Notes: a model not told the origin generated them from the letters alone. A stretch of 64,000 nt of DNA from an uncultured Sphingomonadaceae bacterium (GCA_947494305.1 CANLUL010000001.1:992001-1056000), one strand, 5' to 3'. Counted from the stretch's first letter, positions 25,343 to 36,114 are shown. A program made the numbers and translations.

Positions 25343-26755
25343 GTGGCGACGGTCGAAGCGAAAGCTAAGCATGATTATGTTATCAAAGATATCTCTCTAG
25401 CCGAATTCGGGCGTAAAGAAATTGAGATTGCCGAAACGGAAATGCCAGGACTAATGGCCTTGCGGGATGAGTTCGGTGCCGAAAAACCTCTTAAAGGTGC
25501 GCGCATTACTGGCTCTTTGCACATGACCATCCAAACCGCAGTTTTAATTGAAACTCTGTTGGAACTTGGCGCAGATGTTCGTTGGGCATCGTGCAATATT
25601 TTCTCGACCCAAGATCATGCAGCTGCAGCGATTGCAGACGGCGGAACTCCTGTTTTTGCCATCAAAGGCGAAACCCTTGAAGAATATTGGGCATATGTTG
25701 AGCGCATTTTCGACTGGGGTCAGGAACAGACCTGCAATATAATTCTTGATGATGGCGGTGATGCCACCATGTTTGCACTTTGGGGCGCGCGTGTTGAAGC
25801 TGGCGAAGAATTGTTCACACCGGAAAACGAAGAAGAAGAGGTGTTTTGTGCAACCTTGACTCGTTTCCTTGCAGAACGTCCCGGATATCTGACCGAAACG
25901 GTTAAAAACATTAAAGGCGTTTCAGAAGAAACAACGACTGGTGTTCATCGGTTATATGAGCTGGCAAAAATTGGGAAACTGCCATTCCCCGCGATCAACG
26001 TAAATGACAGTGTTACCAAGTCAAAATTCGACAATCTTTATGGTTGTAAAGAGTCTCTCGTAGACGCAATCCGCCGTGCAACCGATGTTATGCTGGCTGG
26101 TAAAGTGGCTTGTGTGGCTGGCTTCGGTGATGTCGGAAAGGGTTCAGCACAGTCGTTGAGAAACGGCGGCGCCCGCGTTTTGGTGACTGAAATTGATCCA
26201 ATTTGTGCTTTGCAAGCCTCCATGGAAGGTTTTGAAGTTGTGACAATGGATGAGGCAACACAACGCGCTGATATTTTCGTAACAACGACAGGCAACAAAG
26301 ACGTTATAACCGTTGATCATATGCGAGATATGAAAGACCGCGCTATCGTTTGTAACATCGGCCATTTTGACAGCGAAATTCAAATCGGTGGCCTGAAAAA
26401 CATGAAATGGACCGAAATCAAACCACAGGTTGATGAGGTCGAATTTCCTGATGGCAAGAAATTGATTGTGTTGGCTCAAGGGCGTCTTGTAAATCTTGGT
26501 TGTGCTACCGGTCACCCAAGCTTTGTTATGTCAGCAAGCTTCACCAATCAGGTGCTTGCACAGATCGAACTATGGGTGCGCCCTGAACAATATCAGAACG
26601 ATGTTTATGTTCTCCCAAAACATCTGGATGAGAAAGTTGCGGAGCTGCATTTAGCCAAGCTTGGCGTTAAGCTGACAAAATTGTCTGAAGAACAGGCAGA
26701 CTACATTGGCGTTGGTGTAGAAGGTCCATTCAAACCAGACCATTACCGTTACTAA
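25343..26755 (+). CDS. ahcY: Adenosylhomocysteinase
   Basis: 470 residues, full length. It opens [27 protein letters not shown]. Recognisable motifs are the NAD-binding [17 protein letters not shown] (about 260-276), the substrate stretch [20 protein letters not shown] and the C-terminal [10 protein letters not shown]. It splits S-adenosylhomocysteine into adenosine and homocysteine and relieves product inhibition of methyltransferases, several of which are in this window. The GTG start follows AAAGGAG with good spacing. A hairpin precedes it and a terminator follows. Confidence 0.98.
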   Translation: MATVEAKAKHDYVIKDISLAEFGRKEIEIAETEMPGLMALRDEFGAEKPLKGARITGSLHMTIQTAVLIETLLELGADVRWASCNIFSTQDHAAAAIADGGTPVFAIKGETLEEYWAYVERIFDWGQEQTCNIILDDGGDATMFALWGARVEAGEELFTPENEEEEVFCATLTRFLAERPGYLTETVKNIKGVSEETTTGVHRLYELAKIGKLPFPAINVNDSVTKSKFDNLYGCKESLVDAIRRATDVMLAGKVACVAGFGDVGKGSAQSLRNGGARVLVTEIDPICALQASMEGFEVVTMDEATQRADIFVTTTGNKDVITVDHMRDMKDRAIVCNIGHFDSEIQIGGLKNMKWTEIKPQVDEVEFPDGKKLIVLAQGRLVNLGCATGHPSFVMSASFTNQVLAQIELWVRPEQYQNDVYVLPKHLDEKVAELHLAKLGVKLTKLSEEQADYIGVGVEGPFKPDHYRY

Positions 26756-26762
26756 AACTACA

Positions 26763-26795
26763 AACCGGATGGGACAGAAATAGCCTCATCCGGTT
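26763..26795. terminator. Terminator between ahcY and the lytic transglycosylase
   Basis: AACCGGATG and CATCCGGTT form a perfect 9-bp stem around a 15-base loop. It lies between two convergent genes. The tail is only moderately T-rich (GCTCTTGTATTTT). Confidence 0.75.
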
Positions 26796-26813
26796 GCTCT
26801 TGTATTTTGCTTG

Positions 26814-28559
26814 TCAGCGAGACGTAAATTGAGTCTTACGTTTTCCTGGCTTGCTAGGGAAGCTAGGCCATTTGTTTTGCGCCAAAGTATTGGCACTAGC
26901 TGATTGTATCCCTGCTTGATGCTCATACATCCAGTAATTTCTCAATATGATGGAGACATATCCACGAGTTTCCACATATGGGATGCTTTCCATGAAAAGC
27001 AGTGGATCATCATTGTCCCGCACTTCGCTATTCCAACGTTGGACCGCACCTGGGCCTGCATTGTAAGCAGCGGCGATCTTCGGCAGTTTTCCGCCAGTTA
27101 TTGAAGAACGACCCAAATATTCCAAATAAGATTGACCATATTCTAGGTTTGTAGAAGGCTTGAACAACTGAGATTTCTCAAAGCGTTTTCCATTGGCCTT
27201 GGCAATATCGCCAGCTGTTCCAGGGCGAACTTGCATCAGACCAATTGCGTTGGCTGGACTGACAGCTTTCACACGAAAAGCAGATTCTTGAAGTGCATGC
27301 GCATATACCAGAGCTGGATCGACCCGCCATCCTCCATCAGGCTTCCATTTAGGAGCCGGAAAACGAGCCTGCGCATCTGGGCGAAACCCTCGCGGCGCAT
27401 GATGAGCTAACCACAATTGAGTGCGAGGTAGGCTAAGTTCTCTTGCCAATTTTAGGAGCGCTGTATGATCAGCGCTGTCGCCAATCGTTGCTTGGTGCCG
27501 CAACACTTCATCGGCGAGCGATTCTTTACCGATTTCAACCAGCGCAATTGCCGCACGAACATTTTCATGCCGCTTTAGACTGCGCCAGTCTGATTTTTCA
27601 AATTCGGAAGCAGAGTGAGATTTAGCATTCTTCATGCCTAATGCCTTGGCTGCAAGCAAACCGTAGAAACTATCATCTTGTTTGGCTGCAGTTTGTAGTT
27701 TGCCTTGCACTTTCTGAGGTTGCCCACATTTTATGTCTGCTCTTGCACCCCAATAGAGGCCAGCAGCTTCCAGCTCTGGATTATCTGCTCGACGCGCGAC
27801 TTTATCAAATGCTGATGCTGCGGTCCGGCAATCATTCAAGCGCCATGCAGCCAAGCCAGAGACCCAATCGGCGTGGACAACCCAAGATCCGCTACCCTGC
27901 TGGGCTTTTCTGGCCATGCGTAGCGCTGCGCGATCGTTATTTTCAATATAGTAGGACCAAGCAACACGTTGTTCGAGTTCGGTGCGCGTTTCTGAGGTCA
28001 GCGAACTACTTTTTCCATTGAGCAAAGTTTCCGCAGCGGAAGGGGAATCACTTTTGATATGTCCGATAATCTGACTACGAAGACTATTGGCCAAGCTATC
28101 TGTTCCAACCGCTTTCGGTTTGGATCGAATAGGTGTGCCAGGAACGTAAGACAGGCGGCGGCGTTGCGGCAGGGTGGGAAGAATTTGCGCCCCTCGCTTT
28201 TCGGCAAGTCGGCCCAACTGTTCTGCCTGCGGTATTTGAGGAGATCCGTTAACAAGTGTAAGAAGCGGTCCCAATTCAGCACGCGGTGAATTGACGTCGA
28301 GGAAATATTCCGCTTGTGCAATGGGTTTTAACGGGCTGCTTGGTGCCTTTTCAATTAAGTTTTTGGCTTCTGCCCAGTTCCGGGACTCCATGGCACCGAA
28401 AAGCGCGCGATAATGCTCTGAATGGCTTTGTTTGATCTGCGAAGGCACATCCTTTGAGATGGCGGCGCTGTTATAAATAGCGGCTCCCCCATCGTCTGCC
28501 ATGGCAGGTGTTAAAGGAAGCGTTATCAATGCGGTCGTAATAGCTAGTTTAAATTTCAC
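26814..28559 (-). CDS. Soluble lytic murein transglycosylase
   Basis: 581 residues. A signal peptide (MKFKLAITTALITLPLTPAMA) is followed by a long helical superhelix region and a C-terminal SLT domain with the catalytic glutamate in LQESAFRVKAVSPANAIGLM (about 423-442), then YNAGPGAVQRW. It cuts peptidoglycan between MurNAc and GlcNAc to form anhydro ends, in the periplasm. Coupled by ATGA overlap to the upstream UDG-like gene. Ends beside the ahcY terminator. Confidence 0.93.
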   Translation of the reverse strand: MKFKLAITTALITLPLTPAMADDGGAAIYNSAAISKDVPSQIKQSHSEHYRALFGAMESRNWAEAKNLIEKAPSSPLKPIAQAEYFLDVNSPRAELGPLLTLVNGSPQIPQAEQLGRLAEKRGAQILPTLPQRRRLSYVPGTPIRSKPKAVGTDSLANSLRSQIIGHIKSDSPSAAETLLNGKSSSLTSETRTELEQRVAWSYYIENNDRAALRMARKAQQGSGSWVVHADWVSGLAAWRLNDCRTAASAFDKVARRADNPELEAAGLYWGARADIKCGQPQKVQGKLQTAAKQDDSFYGLLAAKALGMKNAKSHSASEFEKSDWRSLKRHENVRAAIALVEIGKESLADEVLRHQATIGDSADHTALLKLARELSLPRTQLWLAHHAPRGFRPDAQARFPAPKWKPDGGWRVDPALVYAHALQESAFRVKAVSPANAIGLMQVRPGTAGDIAKANGKRFEKSQLFKPSTNLEYGQSYLEYLGRSSITGGKLPKIAAAYNAGPGAVQRWNSEVRDNDDPLLFMESIPYVETRGYVSIILRNYWMYEHQAGIQSASANTLAQNKWPSFPSKPGKRKTQFTSR

Positions 28560-29332
28560 TGGGCCCCAATCCTTGTCAATTGCTGCAAATCCTTCCAGGC
28601 TTCGGTCTTCAATTCTGGTCTTGCTAAAAGGATCCGCGGATGAAACGTAACAATTGCCTCTGTTTTGGACGAACTATGGTTAATAAATTGTTTCTTTTGG
28701 CGGGCTGTAAGCAAATCTTCACCAAAAAAAGCATGGCTGACTGTATCTCCAAATAGGATGATCCGCTCAGGTCTGATCAATGCAATCAAATGCAGGGCCC
28801 GATCTAGTAACGGCTTCATGCGATGCTTTGCTATCCTTCCATCAACGGGTCTTCCCAGTGCTAGAGGGAAATGAAAACACTGTTCCAATTCCGTTCCCAG
28901 AGCCTTCATCATATTTTGAACCAAGACACTAGAGTTCTGGGAAAAGTGTGATGCCACGCCTTGATTCACAGTTTCCGGCATTGCTGATACGAGCATATAT
29001 TTAGGTTCAACTTGACCTTCTGGAACAACAAATTCCCTTGCCGAGCTTTTTTCAACCAAATTTTCAGGCTTCTGAAGCCATTGCAAAAACGCACCTATTT
29101 CATTGGGGAAAACCGGCGTATCTTCAAAAACGGCCGTTTCTTCTTGAAGTTTGGCCATTGAGGCTGGTTGATCGTCAATAGTGACGGCTTTTGGCTGGAT
29201 AGTCTCCTTCAACAGAGAATCCGGTGTTTCGGCATAGTTTAAGTCTACGCCAGCCAACGACCACCAGTGTTGTAGACTAGCTATATCAGTTGATGATGGC
29301 GCATTGGCGTTATTTTTTTCGGAAAAAATCAC
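28556..29332 (-). CDS. Uracil-DNA glycosylase superfamily protein, degenerate
   Basis: 258 residues from a GTG start. The C-terminal part matches the family 4/5 UDG fold: ILFGDTVSHAFFG and the closing motif TFHPRILLARPELKTEAWKD (about 228-247), which carries the usual H in motif B. The N-terminal 100 residues are low in similarity, and the expected motif A (GEAPG-type) reads MLVSAMPETVN. No cluster-binding cysteines are seen. The enzyme may therefore have lost or changed base-excision activity. Overlaps the lytic transglycosylase by 4 bases, an order I have not seen explained functionally. Confidence 0.65.
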   Translation of the reverse strand: MIFSEKNNANAPSSTDIASLQHWWSLAGVDLNYAETPDSLLKETIQPKAVTIDDQPASMAKLQEETAVFEDTPVFPNEIGAFLQWLQKPENLVEKSSAREFVVPEGQVEPKYMLVSAMPETVNQGVASHFSQNSSVLVQNMMKALGTELEQCFHFPLALGRPVDGRIAKHRMKPLLDRALHLIALIRPERIILFGDTVSHAFFGEDLLTARQKKQFINHSSSKTEAIVTFHPRILLARPELKTEAWKDLQQLTRIGAQ

Positions 29333-29460
29333 ACATGCACAGAGTCACGTGTTGACGAATAGGTCAATTGCTGGCCATGCAGATTTGTGATCAGTGGGTT
29401 GCGGTTTGCGGCAAGCTGCATGTATGAGAATTTTTGGAAGTTAAGCATAGGAAGACCAAT

Positions 29461-31110
29461 ATGAGTGAGCGAGAATCAATGCCTTATGACGTTGTCATTG
29501 TCGGCGGCGGTCCAGCAGGACTGAGTGCAGCGATCCGGTTCAAACAATTGGCCGACGAAGCTGGCAAGGATTTGTCTGTCTGTATACTTGAGAAGGGCTC
29601 CGAGATTGGAGCACACATTCTGTCTGGTGCTGTTATCGATCCGAAAGCTTTAGATGAGTTAATTCCAAATTGGCGGGATGAAGATTGTCCTCTTGCCGAA
29701 ACACCAGTGACTGAAAACCATCACTGGATACTGACCAAGAAAAAGCAATTTTCCATGCCACATCTGATGACACCTGGATTCATGCACAACAAAGGTACCT
29801 ATACCGGCTCATTGGGAACCCTTTGTCGGTGGTTAGGCGAGCGAGCGGAAAATATGGGCGTTGAAATTTTCCCTGGGTTTGCAGCAGCCGAGATTCTCTA
29901 CAATGACGATGGATCGGTGAAAGGAGTTGCAACCGGAGATATGGGAATCGCGCGTGATGGTAGCAAAAAGTCCGAATATGAGCCCGGACTGGAACTTCAT
30001 GCAAAATACACGTTTTTTGCAGAAGGCGCACGTGGACATCTGACCAAGCAGCTTAAACCGAAATTTGCATTAGACGCAGACTGCCAGCCACAAATTTACG
30101 GCCTAGGCATAAAAGAGCTATGGGATATAGATCCCGAATTGCATGAACCCGGTAAGGTAATTCATACACAAGGCTGGCCTCTTGATGAGGCCAATGGGGG
30201 CGGATTTCTCTATCATCAAGCCAATGGTCAGGTAGCTTTGGGTTTTGTGACTTGGCTTAACTATGCCAATCCTTATCTATCGCCATTCGAAGAAATGCAG
30301 CGTTGGAAAACCCATCCAGCGATTAAGAAATTTCTGGAAGGTGGAAAGCGCGTTTCCTATGGTGCTCGGGCGATTAATGATGGTGGTTATCAATCTGTAC
30401 CGAAGCTCACTTTCCCAGGCGGAGCACTTATTGGGTGTTCTGCAGGGTTTGTGAATGTACCGAGGATCAAAGGGACCCATACTGCGATGAAAACCGGTAT
30501 GATGGCAGCAGAGGCCGCTTATGAGGCAGTTATTGCAGAACGCGAGAGTGATGAGCTAACCGCCTATCAAGACGCTTATGACAATAGCTGGGTCAAGGAA
30601 GAATTGCGCGTTGTTCGGAATGTTCTGCCTGCGGTTGAAAAATATGGCAACGTTCTGGGCACGATACTCTCCGGCATAAATATGTGGGCTGAGAATTTCA
30701 AAATCAAAATGCCCTTTACGATGAAACATCATCCCGATCATGAGTCATTGAATCGCAAGGAACATGCGCGGCCTATTGATTACCCCAAGCCGGATGGCGT
30801 CATCAGCTTTGATCGGTTGTCATCGGTGTTTTTATCCAACACCAATCATGAGGAAGATCAACCCGTACATCTTCAACTTAAAGATCCGGATGTACCGATA
30901 CAGAGCAATCTTCCTATCTTTGATGAACCAGCCCAACGATATTGTCCTGCAGGGGTTTATGAAATCGTTGAAGAAGGTGATGAAAAGATATTTCAGATAA
31001 ACGCGCAAAACTGCGTTCATTGCAAAACATGCGATATCAAGGACCCCACACAAAACATCAACTGGGTTGTTCCCGAAGGTGGCGGAGGTCCCAACTATCC
31101 GAATATGTAG
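29461..31110 (+). CDS. Electron transfer flavoprotein-ubiquinone oxidoreductase
   Basis: 549 residues. FAD-binding VVIVGGGPAGLSAAIRF is near residues 12-28. The central ubiquinone-binding region follows, and the C-terminal 4Fe-4S domain holds CPAGVYE and NCVHCKTCDIKDPTQNI with all four cysteines. It passes electrons from ETF (fed by acyl-CoA dehydrogenases) to ubiquinone at the inner membrane. ATG 29461 is chosen for the AGGAAG 7 bases upstream. An earlier in-frame TTG at 29434 would precede that site. The end overlaps the next gene by 44 bases. Confidence 0.95.
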   Translation: MSERESMPYDVVIVGGGPAGLSAAIRFKQLADEAGKDLSVCILEKGSEIGAHILSGAVIDPKALDELIPNWRDEDCPLAETPVTENHHWILTKKKQFSMPHLMTPGFMHNKGTYTGSLGTLCRWLGERAENMGVEIFPGFAAAEILYNDDGSVKGVATGDMGIARDGSKKSEYEPGLELHAKYTFFAEGARGHLTKQLKPKFALDADCQPQIYGLGIKELWDIDPELHEPGKVIHTQGWPLDEANGGGFLYHQANGQVALGFVTWLNYANPYLSPFEEMQRWKTHPAIKKFLEGGKRVSYGARAINDGGYQSVPKLTFPGGALIGCSAGFVNVPRIKGTHTAMKTGMMAAEAAYEAVIAERESDELTAYQDAYDNSWVKEELRVVRNVLPAVEKYGNVLGTILSGINMWAENFKIKMPFTMKHHPDHESLNRKEHARPIDYPKPDGVISFDRLSSVFLSNTNHEEDQPVHLQLKDPDVPIQSNLPIFDEPAQRYCPAGVYEIVEEGDEKIFQINAQNCVHCKTCDIKDPTQNINWVVPEGGGGPNYPNM

Positions 31111-32770
31111 CGCTCTCGCCTTTTTTGTTTCGTTTGCCCTTGCGCTGGTTGGTCCAGTGCAAGCAAAACGAACGGATGATGATTCCAGATTGTTGCAACG
31201 TTATGTTGAGGCACGGCTTGCTGAGGTTGGGGGACAGTCTGAGACAGCTCTCTCAATCTATCAGGATTCACTTAAGCAAGAACCGAACAACATTCTAGTG
31301 GCCGGGAAAACCTATGTCGGGGCGATAGAAAATGGGAATTGGCAGCTAGCATTGAAAGCCGTTCGGTCTATTGAACTGGGCGGTAATCTGGAAAAAGAAA
31401 TGCCTGCTTTACTATTCGCAGACGCGTTTCTCAAACAAGATTGGTCGTCTTCTGACACCGCACTCAGCGAATTGACAGAATTGGGTAATTTTGCATTTCT
31501 CGTTCCTATTCTCAGAAATTGGGTGGGGATTGCAAAAGATGATCAAAGTGAAATTTCATTTGCTGCAATAGAAGAAGATAGAACGGCTAGCTACTATCTT
31601 GATGAGCAACGCATCCTTCAATTGCTAGCATCTGGCAATAGTCAGGAAGCGTTGCGAACACTGCGTGATGTGATTGAGCGCAATGAAGTGCGGATGTCAC
31701 CTGTTCGAATGATTGCGGCGCGACATTTTATCGCTAGAGATCAGTTGGAAATTGCCAAAGAAATTTTGGCGGCGCAAAGAACTGTCGCTGAACGCCAATT
31801 GCTGACCATGATCAACTCCGGGGAAGGTCGATTAGCCGCGCAAGAAGTGACCGCAAACATTGGCACTGCATTTACATTTCATCGACTCTCTGCAGATTTA
31901 GGCACGCAAAGAGCCGAGTTTCTATCGCTTGTAATGGCCCAGATTGCTTCAAACATAGTTGGAAAAAATGATTTTAGTCAATTGGTGCTGGGCAGAGCTT
32001 ATTCGGCGACATCCAATGGCGATCGGGCACGAAAAGCCTATCAGAAAATAAGTTCCTCCAGTCCCTATTTTATCATCGCGCGCAATGCGGAAATTGGCAG
32101 TTTTATCGGAGACAAAAGTTTCCCAGAGGCTTTGGATAGAATTGAAAGTCAGATTTCTGACCAGCCAACCCTTGCGGAGCTACATGTTTTAAAGGGACAA
32201 GTTTACCAAGGGAAAGGAGACTTCAACGGAGCCGCGGCTGCTTTTCAAGAAGCAGTATCGTTAGCGACAGAAGCACAATATTCGAAAGCTGCACTGGCAA
32301 GCTATTATCTTGCGCTTGGAAGCGCACAGGAGCAATCTGGAGCCTGGCCTGCAGGCCTTCGCTCTCTGGAAAAAGCGAATGAGCTACTTCCCAATTCGGC
32401 CAACATCCTAAACTATTTGGGATACGCTCAGCTCGAACGCAGGGAAAATACCGAAGAAGCCATGCAGGCTATTCGACAGGCTCATAAGCTGCGGTCATCA
32501 TCTGCGGCCATTACCGATTCCTTAGGGTGGGGCTATTTTCTTGTCGGAGAACATGAAAAAGCCGTCAATTATTTGGAAAGAGCCCTGGCCGGGCAACCAA
32601 AAGATCCAACGATAAACGAACATTTGGGCGATGCATATTGGACAGTTGGTCGAAAATATGAAGCCCGTTATGCTTGGAAAACAGCCAAATTGTTTGCTGA
32701 AGAATCTGATGGAGAGCGGTTGCTTGCAAAAATTGATCTAGGCCTCACGCCTGAACTAACGTCTCCGTGA
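31067..32770 (+). CDS. Periplasmic TPR-repeat protein
   Basis: 567 residues. A signal peptide (ending VGPVQA) is followed by a superhelix of tetratricopeptide-like helices across the whole length. The clearest TPR units are in the last 200 residues (e.g. LHVLKGQVYQGKGDFNGAAA and DSLGWGYFLVGEHEKAVNYL). The start is uncertain: TTG 31067 or GTG 31079, both inside the ETF-QO gene, with no distinct ribosome binding site. It is coupled to ispE by a GTGA overlap. It likely acts as a scaffold in the periplasm. Partner unknown. Confidence 0.8.
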   Translation: MFPKVAEVPTIRICSALAFFVSFALALVGPVQAKRTDDDSRLLQRYVEARLAEVGGQSETALSIYQDSLKQEPNNILVAGKTYVGAIENGNWQLALKAVRSIELGGNLEKEMPALLFADAFLKQDWSSSDTALSELTELGNFAFLVPILRNWVGIAKDDQSEISFAAIEEDRTASYYLDEQRILQLLASGNSQEALRTLRDVIERNEVRMSPVRMIAARHFIARDQLEIAKEILAAQRTVAERQLLTMINSGEGRLAAQEVTANIGTAFTFHRLSADLGTQRAEFLSLVMAQIASNIVGKNDFSQLVLGRAYSATSNGDRARKAYQKISSSSPYFIIARNAEIGSFIGDKSFPEALDRIESQISDQPTLAELHVLKGQVYQGKGDFNGAAAAFQEAVSLATEAQYSKAALASYYLALGSAQEQSGAWPAGLRSLEKANELLPNSANILNYLGYAQLERRENTEEAMQAIRQAHKLRSSSAAITDSLGWGYFLVGEHEKAVNYLERALAGQPKDPTINEHLGDAYWTVGRKYEARYAWKTAKLFAEESDGERLLAKIDLGLTPELTSP

Positions 32771-33618
32771 AAACCGATACCCAAATCAAACATTACGAAA
32801 CCGGATATGCCAAGCTCAATATGGCTTTGCATGTCCGGCGCCGTTTATCGAATGGATACCATGAACTGGAAACAATTTTTGCCTTTGTCGACAAAGGCGA
32901 CTTGATTACGGTTTCTCCCGCACAGAATTTGGCACTGACCATTTCCGGACCATTTGCCGATAGCTTGGAAATTCCGAACAACTTAATTCTGACAGCCGCT
33001 CGATTGTTACAAAAAGAACACAATATTTCCGTTGGTGCACAACTGCATTTGACAAAAAACCTACCAGTCGCATCAGGTATTGGTGGAGGGTCTGCTGATG
33101 CCGCAGCAACATTACGGTTGCTAAACAGATATTGGAAACTTAGCCTACCGCTGAATGAACTCAAAACTTTGGCCAAACCGTTGGGAGCCGATGTTCCTGC
33201 TTGCATAGTTAGTGAAAGTGCATTTGGGCGTGGTATCGGCCAAGACCTAGAGCCATTGGGCGACAACTATTTTTCAGGCAAACATGTCCTTCTCGCCAAC
33301 CCTTTGATAGGCATTTCTACCAAAGAGATATTCGAAAAGTGGAATGGCATAGATTCTGGAGCGCTATGTTTAGAAGATATGTCGCAAGTGCTTATTAATG
33401 GCAGAAACGATCTGCAAGCAATTGCTATGGATCTTGATAATTCGATTGCTCCGCTATTGTTGGCAATTAGAGATACCAACCCGATATCAGCAAGAATGTC
33501 TGGGTCCGGCGCGACTTGTTTTGGTATTTACGAAAGTTCTGATCTGGCCGAAACGGCCGAAAGGAAAATTCAGTCTTCAATAAAAAGAATTTGGACAATG
33601 ACAGGTCAGTTAAGATGA
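32767..33618 (+). CDS. ispE: 4-diphosphocytidyl-2-C-methyl-D-erythritol kinase
   Basis: 283 residues in the GHMP kinase family. N-terminal GYAKLNMALHVRRR binds substrate. PVASGIGGGSADAAATLRLL (about 102-121) is the ATP-binding GHMP motif, and ARMSGSGATCFGI is near the C-terminus. It catalyses the fourth step of the MEP isoprenoid pathway, feeding ubiquinone and the carotenoids usual in sphingomonads. Begins with GTG overlapping the previous stop. Ends in an ATGA overlap. Confidence 0.96.
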   Translation: MKTDTQIKHYETGYAKLNMALHVRRRLSNGYHELETIFAFVDKGDLITVSPAQNLALTISGPFADSLEIPNNLILTAARLLQKEHNISVGAQLHLTKNLPVASGIGGGSADAAATLRLLNRYWKLSLPLNELKTLAKPLGADVPACIVSESAFGRGIGQDLEPLGDNYFSGKHVLLANPLIGISTKEIFEKWNGIDSGALCLEDMSQVLINGRNDLQAIAMDLDNSIAPLLLAIRDTNPISARMSGSGATCFGIYESSDLAETAERKIQSSIKRIWTMTGQLR

Positions 33619-34340
33619 GTTCGCCATTTGAGATTCGCGGTGTCCCGAAAAAAAATGGGATTATGATTGTGGTCGACCATGCTTCGAATCAAGTTCCGGC
33701 AGATGTGAATTTAGATATTCCTTCTGATTTGATGACTGACCACATTGCACATGATATCGGCACCACAGAAATTGCGGAATTAATGTCCCAGGAGGGAGAT
33801 TGTCTTGCGATTCTGGGAGGCTATTCTCGTCTTGTTGTAGATTTGAATCGCTACCCGGATGAGCAAAATGTGATCCCATTAGTCAGTGACGGAGTGGAAA
33901 TTCCCGGAAATCAAATCGATGCACAGCAACGATTGGAGAGGTTGAGCCATTACTTTCATCCCTACCATGATCGCCTAAAGCAGCTGATATCTGAGGTGCA
34001 GCCTCGATTGCTGTTGTCACTACATAGCTTCACACCCAAATTGCGAACCAACCAGGGTGTTGTTCGCCCTTGGGATATTGGTGTCTTGTACAACGAGTAT
34101 GAGCTGGCATCAAAGTTGGCGCTTCAACATCTTGAATCGGAAGAAGTGGTCGCCGGAGATCAACTGCCTTATTCGGGAAAAGATCTGAATGCGACTATGA
34201 ACCGTCAGGCAGAAGCCATTGGGCAGCCCTATTTTGGGGTCGAGGTTCGACAGGATTTAATATCCTTTGAAACCGGGCAACGGCGATTTGCAGATATTTT
34301 ACAGCGAACTTGTGACAAAGTGCTTTCTGGGCTTGCGTGA
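33615..34340 (+). CDS. N-formylglutamate amidohydrolase family protein
   Basis: 241 residues. The N-terminal IMIVVDHASNQVP and the following DHIAHDIGT belong to the family that hydrolyses N-formyl-L-glutamate, the last step of one histidine-breakdown route. No other hut genes are near, so the real substrate may differ. ATG 33615 overlaps the ispE stop (ATGA). An in-frame ATG at 33591, still inside ispE, would add eight residues. Confidence 0.85.
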   Translation: MSSPFEIRGVPKKNGIMIVVDHASNQVPADVNLDIPSDLMTDHIAHDIGTTEIAELMSQEGDCLAILGGYSRLVVDLNRYPDEQNVIPLVSDGVEIPGNQIDAQQRLERLSHYFHPYHDRLKQLISEVQPRLLLSLHSFTPKLRTNQGVVRPWDIGVLYNEYELASKLALQHLESEEVVAGDQLPYSGKDLNATMNRQAEAIGQPYFGVEVRQDLISFETGQRRFADILQRTCDKVLSGLA

Positions 34341-34392
34341 CGAGCGCAGATTTGGAAGGGTTCTCGAACAATAATCTAAATCGGACAGAATC

Positions 34393-36114
34393 ATGACCCG
34401 CAAATTCGACAAATCGAAACTTCCCAGTCGGCACGTTAGTGTGGGACCGGAACGCGCGCCTCAGCGCAGCTATTATTATGCAATGGGAATGACGGAAGAG
34501 GATATTGCCAAACCATTTGTTGGCATTGCTTCTGCGGGCAATGACAGCGCCCCATGCAATACCCTATTGGATGCACAGGCAGATGTTTCTCGGCAGGGTG
34601 TAATCGAAGCTGGTGCGACACCACGGCGTTTTAACACCATCACAGTGACCGATGGCATTGCCATGGGTCATCAGGGTATGAAATCCTCGCTTGTTTCACG
34701 CGAAGTTATTGCGGATTCTGTTGAGCTAAGCGTTCGTGGGCACTGCTACGACGCTGTAATTGGTTATGCCGGATGCGACAAAAGTTTGCCCGGTATGATG
34801 ATGGCAATGCTCAGATTAAACGTACCTTCTATTTTCGTTTACGGCGGTTCGATTCTTCCAGGACGTTTTCATGATAAAGACGTAACCGTGGTCGACGTAT
34901 TTGAGGCCGTTGGTCAGCATAGTTCTGGCAATTGCCCGCTTCAGGAATTGATCGAGTTAGAGAAAGTGGCTTGCCCCGGTCATGGTGCCTGTGGTGGTCA
35001 GTTTACCGCCAATACGATGGCTTGTGTAGCTGAGGCCATCGGCCTTTCGCTTCCCAACAGCAATATGGCACCGGCACCCTATGAGAGCCGCGATGACATG
35101 GCGATGGCAGCTGGACGTCAGATTGTCGATTTGATTGAACTTAACCTGAGACCCAGAGATATCTGTACTAAAGAAGCTTTCATCAATGCAGCGCGCGTCG
35201 TTGCGGCGACCGGCGGATCGACAAATGCGGCGCTACATCTTCCGGCAATGGCCAGCGAAGCGGGCATCGACTTCGATCTTTTTGATGTGGCGGAAATTTT
35301 CAAATCCACTCCATATTTGGCCGATCTAAAACCTGGCGGCAAATATGTGGCAAGAGATATGCATGATGCTGGCGGTGTCTATATGCTCATGAAAACCATG
35401 ATGGATGGCGGACTATTAGATGGTGATTGTATAACAGTTACTGGAAAGACACTGGGCGAGAATATTGAAGAGATTACCTGGAACCCAGATCAGAAAGTCA
35501 TCTACAGCATCGACAACGCCATCACGGAAACTGGCGGTGTTGTTGGCCTGAAAGGTTCGCTTGCTCCAGAAGGCGCCATCGTAAAGGTAGCGGGAATGGA
35601 ACGCGTCCAATTTAGCGGCCCAGCTCAAGTTTTCGAATGCGAAGAAGATGCGTTTGCAGCGGTTGAAAATCGAGAAATCAAAGAAGGTTCTGTCGTTATT
35701 ATCCGAAACGAAGGCCCGAAAGGCGGACCCGGTATGCGGGAAATGCTTGCTACAACAGCGGCACTTTATGGGCAAGGCATGGGTGAGAAAGTAGCATTGA
35801 TAACCGACGGCCGTTTCTCGGGCGCGACACGGGGTTTCTGCATTGGACATGTGGGTCCTGAAGCCGCGGATGGCGGCCCGATTGGCTTAATCGAAGAGGG
35901 CGATATGATTCATATCGATGCAGCCGCCGGCACTATTGACCTGGACGTCGACGACGAGACGCTGGATAAGCGCCGGTCTGCGTTTAGGCAGACTGAAAAT
36001 AATTATGGATCAGGTGCATTATGGCGTTATGCACAAAATGTTGGTCCCGCCTATAAAGGCGCAACAACACACCCTGGAGCAAAGGCGGAAAAGCATGTCT
36101 ATGCGGATATTTAG
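34393..36114 (+). CDS. ilvD: Dihydroxy-acid dehydratase
   Basis: 573 residues, full length. The three iron-sulfur cysteines are visible: in PCNTLLDAQ (about C55), [12 protein letters not shown] (about C128) and [18 protein letters not shown] (about C200). It makes the 2-keto acids that lead to valine, leucine and isoleucine. The last 20 bases overlap a lipoprotein gene in another frame. A 52-base gap precedes it, with no clear terminator. Confidence 0.97.
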   Translation: MTRKFDKSKLPSRHVSVGPERAPQRSYYYAMGMTEEDIAKPFVGIASAGNDSAPCNTLLDAQADVSRQGVIEAGATPRRFNTITVTDGIAMGHQGMKSSLVSREVIADSVELSVRGHCYDAVIGYAGCDKSLPGMMMAMLRLNVPSIFVYGGSILPGRFHDKDVTVVDVFEAVGQHSSGNCPLQELIELEKVACPGHGACGGQFTANTMACVAEAIGLSLPNSNMAPAPYESRDDMAMAAGRQIVDLIELNLRPRDICTKEAFINAARVVAATGGSTNAALHLPAMASEAGIDFDLFDVAEIFKSTPYLADLKPGGKYVARDMHDAGGVYMLMKTMMDGGLLDGDCITVTGKTLGENIEEITWNPDQKVIYSIDNAITETGGVVGLKGSLAPEGAIVKVAGMERVQFSGPAQVFECEEDAFAAVENREIKEGSVVIIRNEGPKGGPGMREMLATTAALYGQGMGEKVALITDGRFSGATRGFCIGHVGPEAADGGPIGLIEEGDMIHIDAAAGTIDLDVDDETLDKRRSAFRQTENNYGSGALWRYAQNVGPAYKGATTHPGAKAEKHVYADI

